A stretch of DNA of 64,000 bases from JACDBZ01 sp036262075 (GTDB lineage: Bacteria > Chloroflexota > Limnocylindria > QHBO01). Position 1 is the first letter of the stretch. The number at the start of each line of letters is the position of its first letter. The notes below the pieces were generated by a model. The model searched no databases. It saw only the letters and a list, made by a program, of their open reading frames with translations, and had not been told where the DNA came from. Shown in pieces: positions 57,432 to 64,000 of the stretch. The stretch covers positions 62,001-126,000 of the forward strand of contig DATAJO010000004.1 in assembly GCA_036262075.1 (NCBI GenBank), written 5' to 3'. The position numbers and the translations under genes were made by a program.

Positions 57432-60164
57432 GTGCCGCGATCGACCGCCGCCGACATCGCGCGCCGCGCCGAGCCGCGGGGGATCGGCAGCGCCCGCGCC
57501 CGCGACCCGCTCGCGCACGAGGTCAAGCTCCTCGGCGCCCTGCTCGGGCAGATCATCGTCGAGCAGGAGGGGCCCGAGCTGTTCGACCTCGTCGAGCGCC
57601 TGCGTCGGGCCGCCATCCGTCGCCGCGCGGCCGCGGACCACGCCGCCTTCGACACCGAGACGCTCCTCGCCGGCCGGCCGCCGCACGAGCTCCTCGCCGT
57701 CGCCCGCGCCTTCACCGCCTATTTCCTCCTCATCAACCTCGCCGAGGAGAAGCACCGCGTCCGCGTCCTCCGTCGACGGGAGCGTGCCGGCGTCCTGCCC
57801 GAGTCGATCGCCGATGCCATCAACCAGCTCGCGCGCAGCGAGATGCGGACGGCGGAGCTGCGCGCGCTGCTCGATCGGCTGCTGCTGCGGCCGGTCCTGA
57901 CCGCGCATCCGACCGAGGCCCGGCGGCGGACGATCCTCGTCGCGCAGCGACGGCTGTATCGGCTCCTCGACCGGTTCGACGACCCGCGGCTGACCCGTCG
58001 CCAGGACCGCGACCTGCGCCGGCGGCTGCGCGAGGAGATCACGCTCCTGTGGCAGACCTCGACCGGACGCCGCCAGCGCCCGACGCCGCTCGACGAGGTC
58101 CGCGCCGCGATGGTGTTCTTCGACGAGACGCTGTTCCGGGTCACGCCGCAGCTGTACCGGGCGCTCGACACGGCGCTCCTCGACCGGCCGGGCCGCGCCG
58201 ACGACCGGAGCGGCACGCGCGCGCCGGCCGCGCGCGCGTTCCTGCGCTGGGGATCGTGGATCGGCGGCGACCGCGACGGGCATCCGGGCGTGACGGCCGA
58301 CGTGACCCGCGCCACGCTCCGCATCCAGGCCGATCACGTCCTCCGCGCGTACCGCAACGTCGCCGATCGGCTCCAGCAGACGATCGCCATCAGCGAGGAG
58401 CGCGCCGACGTGCCGACCTGGCTCACCGACCGCGTTCGTGCCTGGCTGAAGCCGTTCCCCGAGCTCCGCACCGACCTCGAGCGGCGGTTCCCGGGACAGC
58501 CGTACCGCCAGGCGTTCGGGGTCATCGGCGAGCGGCTCGACCGCACGCGGCACCGGTTGACGGGGTCGCCCGGCCGTCGGGCCGGCGGCTACGCGACGCC
58601 CGCGGAGCTGCGCGCCGACCTCGCGACCATCCAGGACGGTCTGCGCGCGCACCGCGCCGACCGGGTCGCGTGGGGCGAGGTGCAGGACCTCGTCTGGCAG
58701 GTCGAGACGTTCGGATTCCACCTCGCGGCGCTCGAGATCCGCCAGCACGCCGACGTCCATCGGACCGCGCTCGAGGCGATCCGTGCCGGTGAGCCCGACG
58801 CGCAGGCGCGCGAGGTGCTCGCCACGCTCCGGACGGTCCGCGAGCTGCAGGCGGCGTTCGGGCCCGAGGCGGTGCCGCGCTACGTCATCTCGTTCACCCG
58901 CTCGCCGGCCGACGTGACGGCCGTCCTCGAGCTCGACGCCCTCGCGAGCCCCGGCGCGCCGCCGCCGGAGATCGACCTCGTCCCGCTGCTCGAGAGCCGC
59001 GACGCGCTCGGCGACGCCGGCACGCTGCTCCGCGCCCTGTTCGACGACCCCACGTACCGCGAGCACCTCGAGCGGCGCGGGAACCGGCAGGAGGTGATGC
59101 TCGGCTACTCCGACTCGACGAAGGAGGTCGGCTACCTCGCCGCGACGTGGAGCCTGTACCACGCCCAGGAGGAGCTCGTGGCGGTCGCCCGCGAGCACGG
59201 CGTCGACCTGACGCTGTTCCACGGCCGCGGCGGGACGATCGGCCGCGGCGGCGGGCCGGCGAACCGGGCGGTGCTGGCCCAGGCGGCCGGATCGGTGAAC
59301 GGTCGGCTGGCGCTCACCGAGCAGGGCGAGATGATCGCCGAGCGCTACCCGTCCCCCACGATCGCGCAGCGCCACCTCGAGCAGCTGTCGAGCGCCGTGC
59401 TCCTCGCCAGCCGGCCGGGTCACGCGTGGATCACAGCCGAGCAGGCGGACCGATGGCGCCCGATGATCACCGAGCTCGCCGCGCTCGCCGAACGCGCCTA
59501 CCGCGAGCTCGTCTACGACGACCCGACCTTCGTCCGCTTCTTCACCGGTGCCACGCCGATCGAGGAGATCGGCCGCTTGGAGCTCGGGTCGCGGCCGGCC
59601 CGCAGGGCCGCATCGGCTCCGACGACGCTCGAGGGGCTGCGCGCCATCCCGTGGGTCTTCGCCTGGTCGCAGAGCCGGATGAACCTGCCGGCCTGGTTCG
59701 GGGTCGGTGCCGCCCTGGCCGCCTACGCCGAGGCGCATCCGGAGGACGGCCGCCGCCACCTGGCCGATGCCTACCGCTCGTGGGAGCTCTTCCGGACGGC
59801 CATCGACAACGTCGAGCTCGGGGTCGCCCTCGCCGATCCGATCCTCGCCGCCCGCTACGCGACCCTCGCCGGCGACGACCCGGCCATGCGTCGCATCGCC
59901 GATGCGATCGAGGCCGAGCGCCGGCGCACGGTCGAGGAGCTGCGCCGGCTCACCGGGCGCGAGACGCTCCTCGAGGGCAGCCCGCGCCTGCGCCGGTCGA
60001 TCGCGCTGCGGACGCCGTACGTCGACGTGCTCTCCGAGCTCCAGCTCCACGCCCTCGGCGAGCTGCGCGGCGGCCTCCTCGCCCCCGACCTGCGCTCCAC
60101 GGCCGACGAGCTGCTCCAGCTCAGCGTGGCCGGCGTGGCGGCCGGCCTCCAGCACACCGGGTGA
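57432..60164 (+). CDS. ppc: Phosphoenolpyruvate carboxylase
   Basis: This 910-aa enzyme carboxylates PEP to oxaloacetate, the carbon source for aspartate-derived amino acids encoded nearby. The catalytic His is in LTAHPTEARRR, and later signatures are GGDRDGHPGVT, GYSDSTKEVGY and FHGRGGTIGRGGGP. The C-terminal four residues are HTG, close to the usual QNTG. The GTG start at 57432 is chosen because of GGAGG 8 nt upstream. The overlapping longer frame begins inside the preceding small gene and is discarded. The final stop lies 51 bp from argC. Confidence 0.96.
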   Translation: MPRSTAADIARRAEPRGIGSARARDPLAHEVKLLGALLGQIIVEQEGPELFDLVERLRRAAIRRRAAADHAAFDTETLLAGRPPHELLAVARAFTAYFLLINLAEEKHRVRVLRRRERAGVLPESIADAINQLARSEMRTAELRALLDRLLLRPVLTAHPTEARRRTILVAQRRLYRLLDRFDDPRLTRRQDRDLRRRLREEITLLWQTSTGRRQRPTPLDEVRAAMVFFDETLFRVTPQLYRALDTALLDRPGRADDRSGTRAPAARAFLRWGSWIGGDRDGHPGVTADVTRATLRIQADHVLRAYRNVADRLQQTIAISEERADVPTWLTDRVRAWLKPFPELRTDLERRFPGQPYRQAFGVIGERLDRTRHRLTGSPGRRAGGYATPAELRADLATIQDGLRAHRADRVAWGEVQDLVWQVETFGFHLAALEIRQHADVHRTALEAIRAGEPDAQAREVLATLRTVRELQAAFGPEAVPRYVISFTRSPADVTAVLELDALASPGAPPPEIDLVPLLESRDALGDAGTLLRALFDDPTYREHLERRGNRQEVMLGYSDSTKEVGYLAATWSLYHAQEELVAVAREHGVDLTLFHGRGGTIGRGGGPANRAVLAQAAGSVNGRLALTEQGEMIAERYPSPTIAQRHLEQLSSAVLLASRPGHAWITAEQADRWRPMITELAALAERAYRELVYDDPTFVRFFTGATPIEEIGRLELGSRPARRAASAPTTLEGLRAIPWVFAWSQSRMNLPAWFGVGAALAAYAEAHPEDGRRHLADAYRSWELFRTAIDNVELGVALADPILAARYATLAGDDPAMRRIADAIEAERRRTVEELRRLTGRETLLEGSPRLRRSIALRTPYVDVLSELQLHALGELRGGLLAPDLRSTADELLQLSVAGVAAGLQHTG

Positions 60165-60180
60165 CCCAACGGTGGCCGAT

Positions 60181-60215
60181 TGCATGATCATGCATCCAAC
60201 GTGCATACTGACTCG
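60181..60215 (+). promoter_or_regulatory. ARG box upstream of argC
   Basis: TGCATGATCATGCA (60181-60194) is a perfect 14-bp palindrome, and a second weaker half-site (TGCATA at 60202-60207) is centred at the 21-bp spacing. It matches the argH operator and covers the argC -10 region (CATACT), so ArgR binding would block the promoter. Confidence 0.82.
60204..60209 (+). promoter_or_regulatory. -10 box CATACT of argC
   Basis: CATACT lies 6 nt before the GTG at 60216, so argC mRNA would be leaderless. Confidence 0.5.
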
Positions 60216-61244
60216 GTGAGCTCCCCCATCTCCGTCGGCGTCGTCGGCGCGTCCGGCTATGCCGGCGCCGAGCTGGTGCGCCTCCTGTCGGAACACCCCC
60301 GGGCCCGGATCGCGGCCCTCTACGGCCGCAACCGCGACGGCGTGCCGCTCGCCGACGAGTTCCCGCACCTCGCCCCGCTCGGGCTGCGCTTCGTCGATGG
60401 CGCGCCACGGCCGGGCGAGCACGACGTCGTGTTCCTCGCCCTGCCGCATGGACAGTCGGCCGAGCTGGCGGTCGAGCTGGCCGCCGGCGGGACGACGGTC
60501 GTCGACATCGGCTCCGACCTCCGCCTCGCCGATCCATCGGCCTATCCCGAGTGGTACGGCTTCGAGCATCCGGCCCCGTCGGCGCTGGCTGAGGCCGTCT
60601 ACGGCCTGACCGAGTTCGCGCGCGATCGGCTGCCGGGCGCGAAGCTCATCGCCAACCCCGGCTGCTATCCGACCGCCGGCCTGCTGGCCCTCACGCCGTT
60701 CGCCCGCGCCGGCGTCCTGGCCGGCGACGTGGTGGTCGACGCGAAGTCGGGCGTGAGCGGCGCGGGGCGGGGCGCCGGGACCGACTTCCTGTACACCGAG
60801 CTCGAGGGGGGCACGAAGGCGTACGGCCTGCCGCGCCACCGGCACACGCCGGAGATCACCCAGGGCCTGGCGGCCGCCGGAGCCGATGGGATCGGCCTGA
60901 CGTTCGTCCCCCATCTCATCCCGCAGGTCCGCGGCATCATCGCGACCTGCTACCTGACCCTGGCCGATGACCTCGACGACGATGCGCTGCGCGCCATCCT
61001 CGACGACGCCTACGCCGACGAGCCGTTCGTCCACGTCACGCCGAAGCCGCCATCCACGAAGCACGCCTCGGGCTCGAACCACGCGTTCGTGTTCGTGACG
61101 CGCACCGGGCGCAACCGGGCGGTCGCCGTGGCCGCCATCGACAACCTCGGCAAGGGCGCCGCGGGGCAGGCGGTCCAGAACATGAACGCCGCGCTCGGCC
61201 TGCCCGAGACCTGCGGGCTCGGCGCCGTCGGCGTCTATCCGTGA
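60216..61244 (+). CDS. argC: N-acetyl-gamma-glutamyl-phosphate reductase
   Basis: This 342-aa NADPH-dependent reductase has the nucleotide-binding GVVGASGYAGAELVRLL at the N-terminus, the catalytic Cys in ANPGCYPTAGLL (~152) and the His region LPRHRHTPEIT. The start at 60216 (GTG) follows CATACT by 6 nt. The longer frame from 60180 starts inside the operator and is rejected. It overlaps argJ by 4 nt (GTGA) and heads argC-argJ-argB-argR-argD. Confidence 0.95.
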   Translation: MSSPISVGVVGASGYAGAELVRLLSEHPRARIAALYGRNRDGVPLADEFPHLAPLGLRFVDGAPRPGEHDVVFLALPHGQSAELAVELAAGGTTVVDIGSDLRLADPSAYPEWYGFEHPAPSALAEAVYGLTEFARDRLPGAKLIANPGCYPTAGLLALTPFARAGVLAGDVVVDAKSGVSGAGRGAGTDFLYTELEGGTKAYGLPRHRHTPEITQGLAAAGADGIGLTFVPHLIPQVRGIIATCYLTLADDLDDDALRAILDDAYADEPFVHVTPKPPSTKHASGSNHAFVFVTRTGRNRAVAVAAIDNLGKGAAGQAVQNMNAALGLPETCGLGAVGVYP

Positions 61245-62452
61245 CCGTCCGCCCGATCGCCGGCGGGATCACAACGGCCGCGGGGTTCCGGGCGGCCGCG
61301 GCCCGCGCCGGCCTGCGGGCGGGACCGGGTCCCGACGTGGCGCTCATCGTCAGCGAGCGCGGTCCCGTCCCGGCGGCCGCCACGTTCACGAAGAACCGCC
61401 TGCGGGCAGCGCCGGTGGAGGTGGCCATCCGCTCCCTGCGCGCCACGGGCGGCCGGATGGCGGCCGTGATCGCCAACGCGGGGTGCGCGAACGCGGGCAC
61501 CGGACAGGCCGGCATCGACGATGCGCGTCGCGTCCAGGCGCTCGTGGCCGAGCAGCTCGGCGTGCCGGCCCGCGCGGTGTTCACCGCCTCGACCGGGCTC
61601 ATCGGCTCACGCCTGGGCGTCGATCGCATCGCCTCGGTGCTCCCCGAGCTGTCGCCGAAGAGCGGCCGGGAGGCCGATGGCGAGGCGGCTCGCGCGATCA
61701 TGACCACGGACACGCGACCGAAGGAGGCGGCCGTCGAGATTGATCTCGGCCAGAGACGCACCGTCCGCATCGGCGGCATGGCGAAGGGGTCGGGCATGAT
61801 CCACCCGCAGATGGGCACGATGCTCGCCTTCCTGACCACCGATGCGCCGATCGAGCCGCCCGCGCTGCGCACGCTCCTGCGCGCGACCGTCGACCGCACG
61901 TTCAACCAGGTGACCGTCGACGGCGACCCGTCAACGAACGACACGGTCCTCGTCCTCGCCAGCGGGGCCTCCGGGGGTTCGTCCTTGAGCGGATCGCAGC
62001 TGGACGCGTTCGGCGCGGGCCTCGAGGCCGTCTGCCGCTCGCTGGCCGAGCAGATCGCCGCCGATGGCGAGGGCGCCTCGCACCGGATCGACGTGACCGT
62101 GCGCGGCGCACGCACCGATCGGGAGGCTCGCCTGGCGGCCCGCGCGGTGGCGGGATCGAACCTCGTGAAGTCGGCGGTCCACGGCGGCGACCCGAACTGG
62201 GGCCGCATCGCGGCCGCGGCGGGACGCTCCGGCGCGACCCTCGCTCCGGATCGGCTCTGCGTCCGCATCGGCCCGATCACCGTCTACGACGGCGCACCGG
62301 TGGCGTTCGACGAGCGCGCCGCGTCGCGTGCGCTCCGCGGCACGGTGGTCGAGCTGGCGCTCGACCTCGGGCTCGGCGACGGCGAAGGGATGGCGTGGGG
62401 CTGCGACCTATCGGCCGAGTACGTGGCCATCAACAGCGAGTACCGGACATGA
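61241..62452 (+). CDS. argJ: Bifunctional ornithine/glutamate N-acetyltransferase
   Basis: This 403-aa precursor of ArgJ transfers the acetyl group from acetylornithine to glutamate (cyclic pathway) and, when bifunctional, can also use acetyl-CoA. The self-cleavage region is GMIHPQMGTMLAFLTTDA. In most homologues the scissile bond is Ala-Thr within MATML; here it is Gly-Thr. Other features are NAGCANAGTG and TASTGLIGSRL. The GTG start overlaps argC. Because argJ recycles the acetyl group, the NAGS domain on ArgG would be anaplerotic. Confidence 0.94.
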   Translation: MTVRPIAGGITTAAGFRAAAARAGLRAGPGPDVALIVSERGPVPAAATFTKNRLRAAPVEVAIRSLRATGGRMAAVIANAGCANAGTGQAGIDDARRVQALVAEQLGVPARAVFTASTGLIGSRLGVDRIASVLPELSPKSGREADGEAARAIMTTDTRPKEAAVEIDLGQRRTVRIGGMAKGSGMIHPQMGTMLAFLTTDAPIEPPALRTLLRATVDRTFNQVTVDGDPSTNDTVLVLASGASGGSSLSGSQLDAFGAGLEAVCRSLAEQIAADGEGASHRIDVTVRGARTDREARLAARAVAGSNLVKSAVHGGDPNWGRIAAAAGRSGATLAPDRLCVRIGPITVYDGAPVAFDERAASRALRGTVVELALDLGLGDGEGMAWGCDLSAEYVAINSEYRT

Positions 62453-63207
62453 GCGACGCGGCACGCCCGGTCACGATCAAGATCGGCGGGGTGGCCGGCC
62501 AGCACGCCGATGCGCTCGTCACGCTCGCGCGCATCGCGCCACCGAAGACGGTGGTCGTGCACGGCGGCGGGAACGAGGTCGCCGACTGGAGCCGGCGCCT
62601 CGGCCTCGAGCCGCGAACCCACGACGGGCTGCGCGTCACCGACCCGGCGACGCTCGAGGTCGTCGTTGCCGTCCTCGGCGGGCTCGTGAACACGCGGCTC
62701 GTCGCCGCCTTCGAATCCGCCGGACGCCGGGCGGTCGGCCTCACCGGCGCCGACGCCGGCCTGCTCCGGCTGCGTCGCCGGGACCCGGCGCTCGGCGAGG
62801 TCGGCGAGGTCATCGGAGCGGATCCCACGCTCCTGGCCGCGCTCGGCAACGCCGGGTTCCTGCCGGTCGTCTCGTCGATCGGCCTTCACGAGGGCGCGCT
62901 CCTCAACGTCAACGCCGACGAGGCCGCCGGCGCCATCGCCGCGGCCCGCGGCGGCCTGCTCCTGCTGTGCACCGACGTCCCCGGCGTCCAGCGCGACGGC
63001 CACGTCCTCGAACGGCTCGATCCCGCCACCGCGGAAGCCATGCTCGACGACGGCTCCGCATCGGCGGGCATGCGGCCGAAGCTGCGCGCGGCGCTCGTGA
63101 CGGCCCAGGCCGGATGCGAGGTGCGGATCGTCGACGGGCGAAGCGCATCGGATCTCGAACGAGCGCTGTCGGGAGACCGCGCCGGTACGGAGGTGACCGC
63201 GGCATGA
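62449..63207 (+). CDS. argB: Acetylglutamate kinase
   Basis: This 252-aa amino-acid kinase phosphorylates N-acetylglutamate. It has IKIGG at the N-terminus, VVVHGGGNEVADWSRRLG (Gly loop), GLTGADAGLL, NVNADEAAGAIA and TDVPGV. It is shorter than typical arginine-sensitive ArgB (~300 aa) and lacks the N-terminal helix tied to Arg inhibition, so it is probably Arg-insensitive; this would put the load on ArgR. It overlaps argJ and argR by 4 nt each. Confidence 0.93.
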   Translation: MSDAARPVTIKIGGVAGQHADALVTLARIAPPKTVVVHGGGNEVADWSRRLGLEPRTHDGLRVTDPATLEVVVAVLGGLVNTRLVAAFESAGRRAVGLTGADAGLLRLRRRDPALGEVGEVIGADPTLLAALGNAGFLPVVSSIGLHEGALLNVNADEAAGAIAAARGGLLLLCTDVPGVQRDGHVLERLDPATAEAMLDDGSASAGMRPKLRAALVTAQAGCEVRIVDGRSASDLERALSGDRAGTEVTAA

Positions 63208-63701
63208 CCACGACCGAAGACCTTCGCAAGCCGTTGGCGCGGCGCCAGCTCATCCGGCGGCTCATCGCGACCGGCGAGATCCATTCGCAGGAACAGGTCG
63301 TGGCCGAGCTCGCTCGGCGCGGCATCACCGTGACCCAGGCGACCATCTCGCGCGACTTCGCCGAGCTCGGCATCGTGCGCGGCATCCGCAACGGGGCGCC
63401 GGTCTACCTCGCCACCGACGACCTGCCGTCGTCGCGCGACCCGGGCGCCGTCGACCGGCTGCGGCGGCTGCTGCTCGACCTGCCGCTCACGATCGACGAG
63501 GCGCCGCCGCTCCTCGTCCTGCGCACCTCCCCGGGCGCGGCGAACGCGATCGCCCGCGCCGTCGACCTGCTGCCGCTCGACGGGCTCGTCGGCACGCTCG
63601 CCGGGGACGACACGATCTTCATCGCCTGCCGCGACCGGGACGCGCTGCGTCGCATCCGCGCCCAGTTCGAGGCACTCCGCGCCGGCGAGGACGTCGGCTA
63701 G
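63204..63701 (+). CDS. argR: Arginine repressor
   Basis: This 165-aa repressor has an N-terminal winged helix-turn-helix (RRQLIRRLIATGEIHSQEQVVAEL, VTQATISRDFAELGIVR) and a C-terminal hexamerisation/Arg-binding domain with the GDDTIF motif. It should bind the ARG boxes at 32.3 kb and 60.2 kb, so it represses its own operon. The ATG lies 4 nt inside argB. Confidence 0.95.
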   Translation: MTTTEDLRKPLARRQLIRRLIATGEIHSQEQVVAELARRGITVTQATISRDFAELGIVRGIRNGAPVYLATDDLPSSRDPGAVDRLRRLLLDLPLTIDEAPPLLVLRTSPGAANAIARAVDLLPLDGLVGTLAGDDTIFIACRDRDALRRIRAQFEALRAGEDVG

Positions 63702-63735
63702 CGAACCACCGCAACGCACCGCGAACGAGGAGACG

Positions 63736-64000
63736 ATGGCTGACACGGCAACCCAGACGACCGCCGAGCGCGAGGCACGGGTGCACCTCCAGGTGTACGC
63801 GCGCCAGCCGATCACCCTCGTCCGCGGCGAGGGCTGCCGCGTCTGGGACGAGAACGGCAGGGCGTACCTCGACCTCGTGGCCGGCATCGCCGTCGACGTG
63901 CTCGGCCACGCTCACCCGGCCGTCGCCGATGCCCTCGCCGCGCAGGCCCGCACGCTCCTGACGACCTCGAACCTGTACTACACGCTGCCCCAGATCGAGC
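63736..64000 (+). CDS. argD: Acetylornithine aminotransferase, truncated by window end
   Basis: This is the first 88 residues of a class III PLP aminotransferase, running off the right edge. It begins MADTATQTTAEREARVHLQV, then RQPITLVRGEGCRVWDENGRAYLDLVAGIAV and LGHAHPAVADALAAQ, the family N-terminal signature. GAGGAGA forms a good SD. As fifth gene of the arg cluster, acetylornithine aminotransferase is far likelier than other class III aminotransferases. The PLP Lys is outside the window. Confidence 0.88.
   Translation, partial: MADTATQTTAEREARVHLQVYARQPITLVRGEGCRVWDENGRAYLDLVAGIAVDVLGHAHPAVADALAAQARTLLTTSNLYYTLPQIE

Noticed and set aside
57261..61082. 1273-aa minus-strand ORF spanning ppc and argC
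   Set aside because: It is antisense to two well-supported genes and an ARG box and has no recognisable domains; long antisense frames are expected at this GC content.
1..64000. tRNA, rRNA, IS elements, prophage genes
   Set aside because: No cloverleaf, rRNA core sequence, transposase or integrase frame was found on either strand.

Overview
This 64 kb window is very GC-rich chromosomal DNA (roughly 70% G+C by eye) packed with housekeeping biosynthesis genes. I see no phage, plasmid, IS, CRISPR, tRNA or rRNA genes. The gene families, a tryptophan T-box, a three-gene pntA1-pntA2-pntB transhydrogenase, a cyclase/NB-ARC/TPR protein and many leaderless promoters fit a Chloroflexota bacterium (for example a Limnocylindria-like lineage) or a deep Actinomycetota. 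This placement is inferred from content, not proven.

Layout, left to right. 1-5.6 kb (minus): a partial HAD hydrolase behind a tiny leader ORF, a secreted 5'-nucleotidase, and the proton-translocating transhydrogenase pntA1-pntA2-pntB. 5.7-10.3 kb (plus): two ABC-2 type exporters, each an ATPase plus a permease, with a macro-domain gene between them. 10.3-17.0 kb: a large cyclase/ATPase/TPR regulator (minus), an EamA transporter (plus), and a two-gene signalling pair (minus) of a cyclic-nucleotide-binding histidine kinase and a response regulator fused to a thioredoxin-reductase-like flavoprotein with no CxxC. 17.0-25.7 kb (plus): hutI, a flavin disulfide oxidoreductase, DinB, TauE/SafE, a class V aminotransferase and a copper CopC-CopD cluster. 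25.7-32.3 kb: moaA, xdhC, two GlcD-type FAD oxidases, an alpha/beta hydrolase and a BON protein.

32.3-36.6 kb holds argH, an argG fused to an N-acetylglutamate synthase domain, and argF. The genes overlap by 4 nt and lie behind tandem ARG boxes. 36.6-43.1 kb has a GAF sensor kinase/response regulator pair and a large glutamate synthase. 43.1-45.8 kb is metY-metX behind a Met/Cys-containing leader ORF and an intrinsic terminator. 45.8-48.0 kb has a 204-bp tandem repeat, then a ROK kinase and bioY. 48.0-52.4 kb (minus) holds SRAP, a membrane protein, and trpE-trpG plus an ACT-domain gene behind a Trp T-box. 52.3-56.3 kb (minus) is dapB-dapA-dapD-lysA behind a second leader-ORF/terminator device. 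56.3-64 kb has a HAD hydrolase, a Cys-rich mini-protein, ppc, and argC-argJ-argB-argR-argD (cut by the window end) behind another ARG box.

Taken together this is an amino-acid biosynthesis neighbourhood (Arg, Glu, Met, Trp, Lys, with PEP carboxylase feeding oxaloacetate). Four control devices are visible: ArgR operators, a T-box, and two leader-peptide attenuator candidates. A recurring feature is a TAnnnT-like -10 box placed 6-9 nt before the start codon, which predicts leaderless mRNAs for many of the genes.
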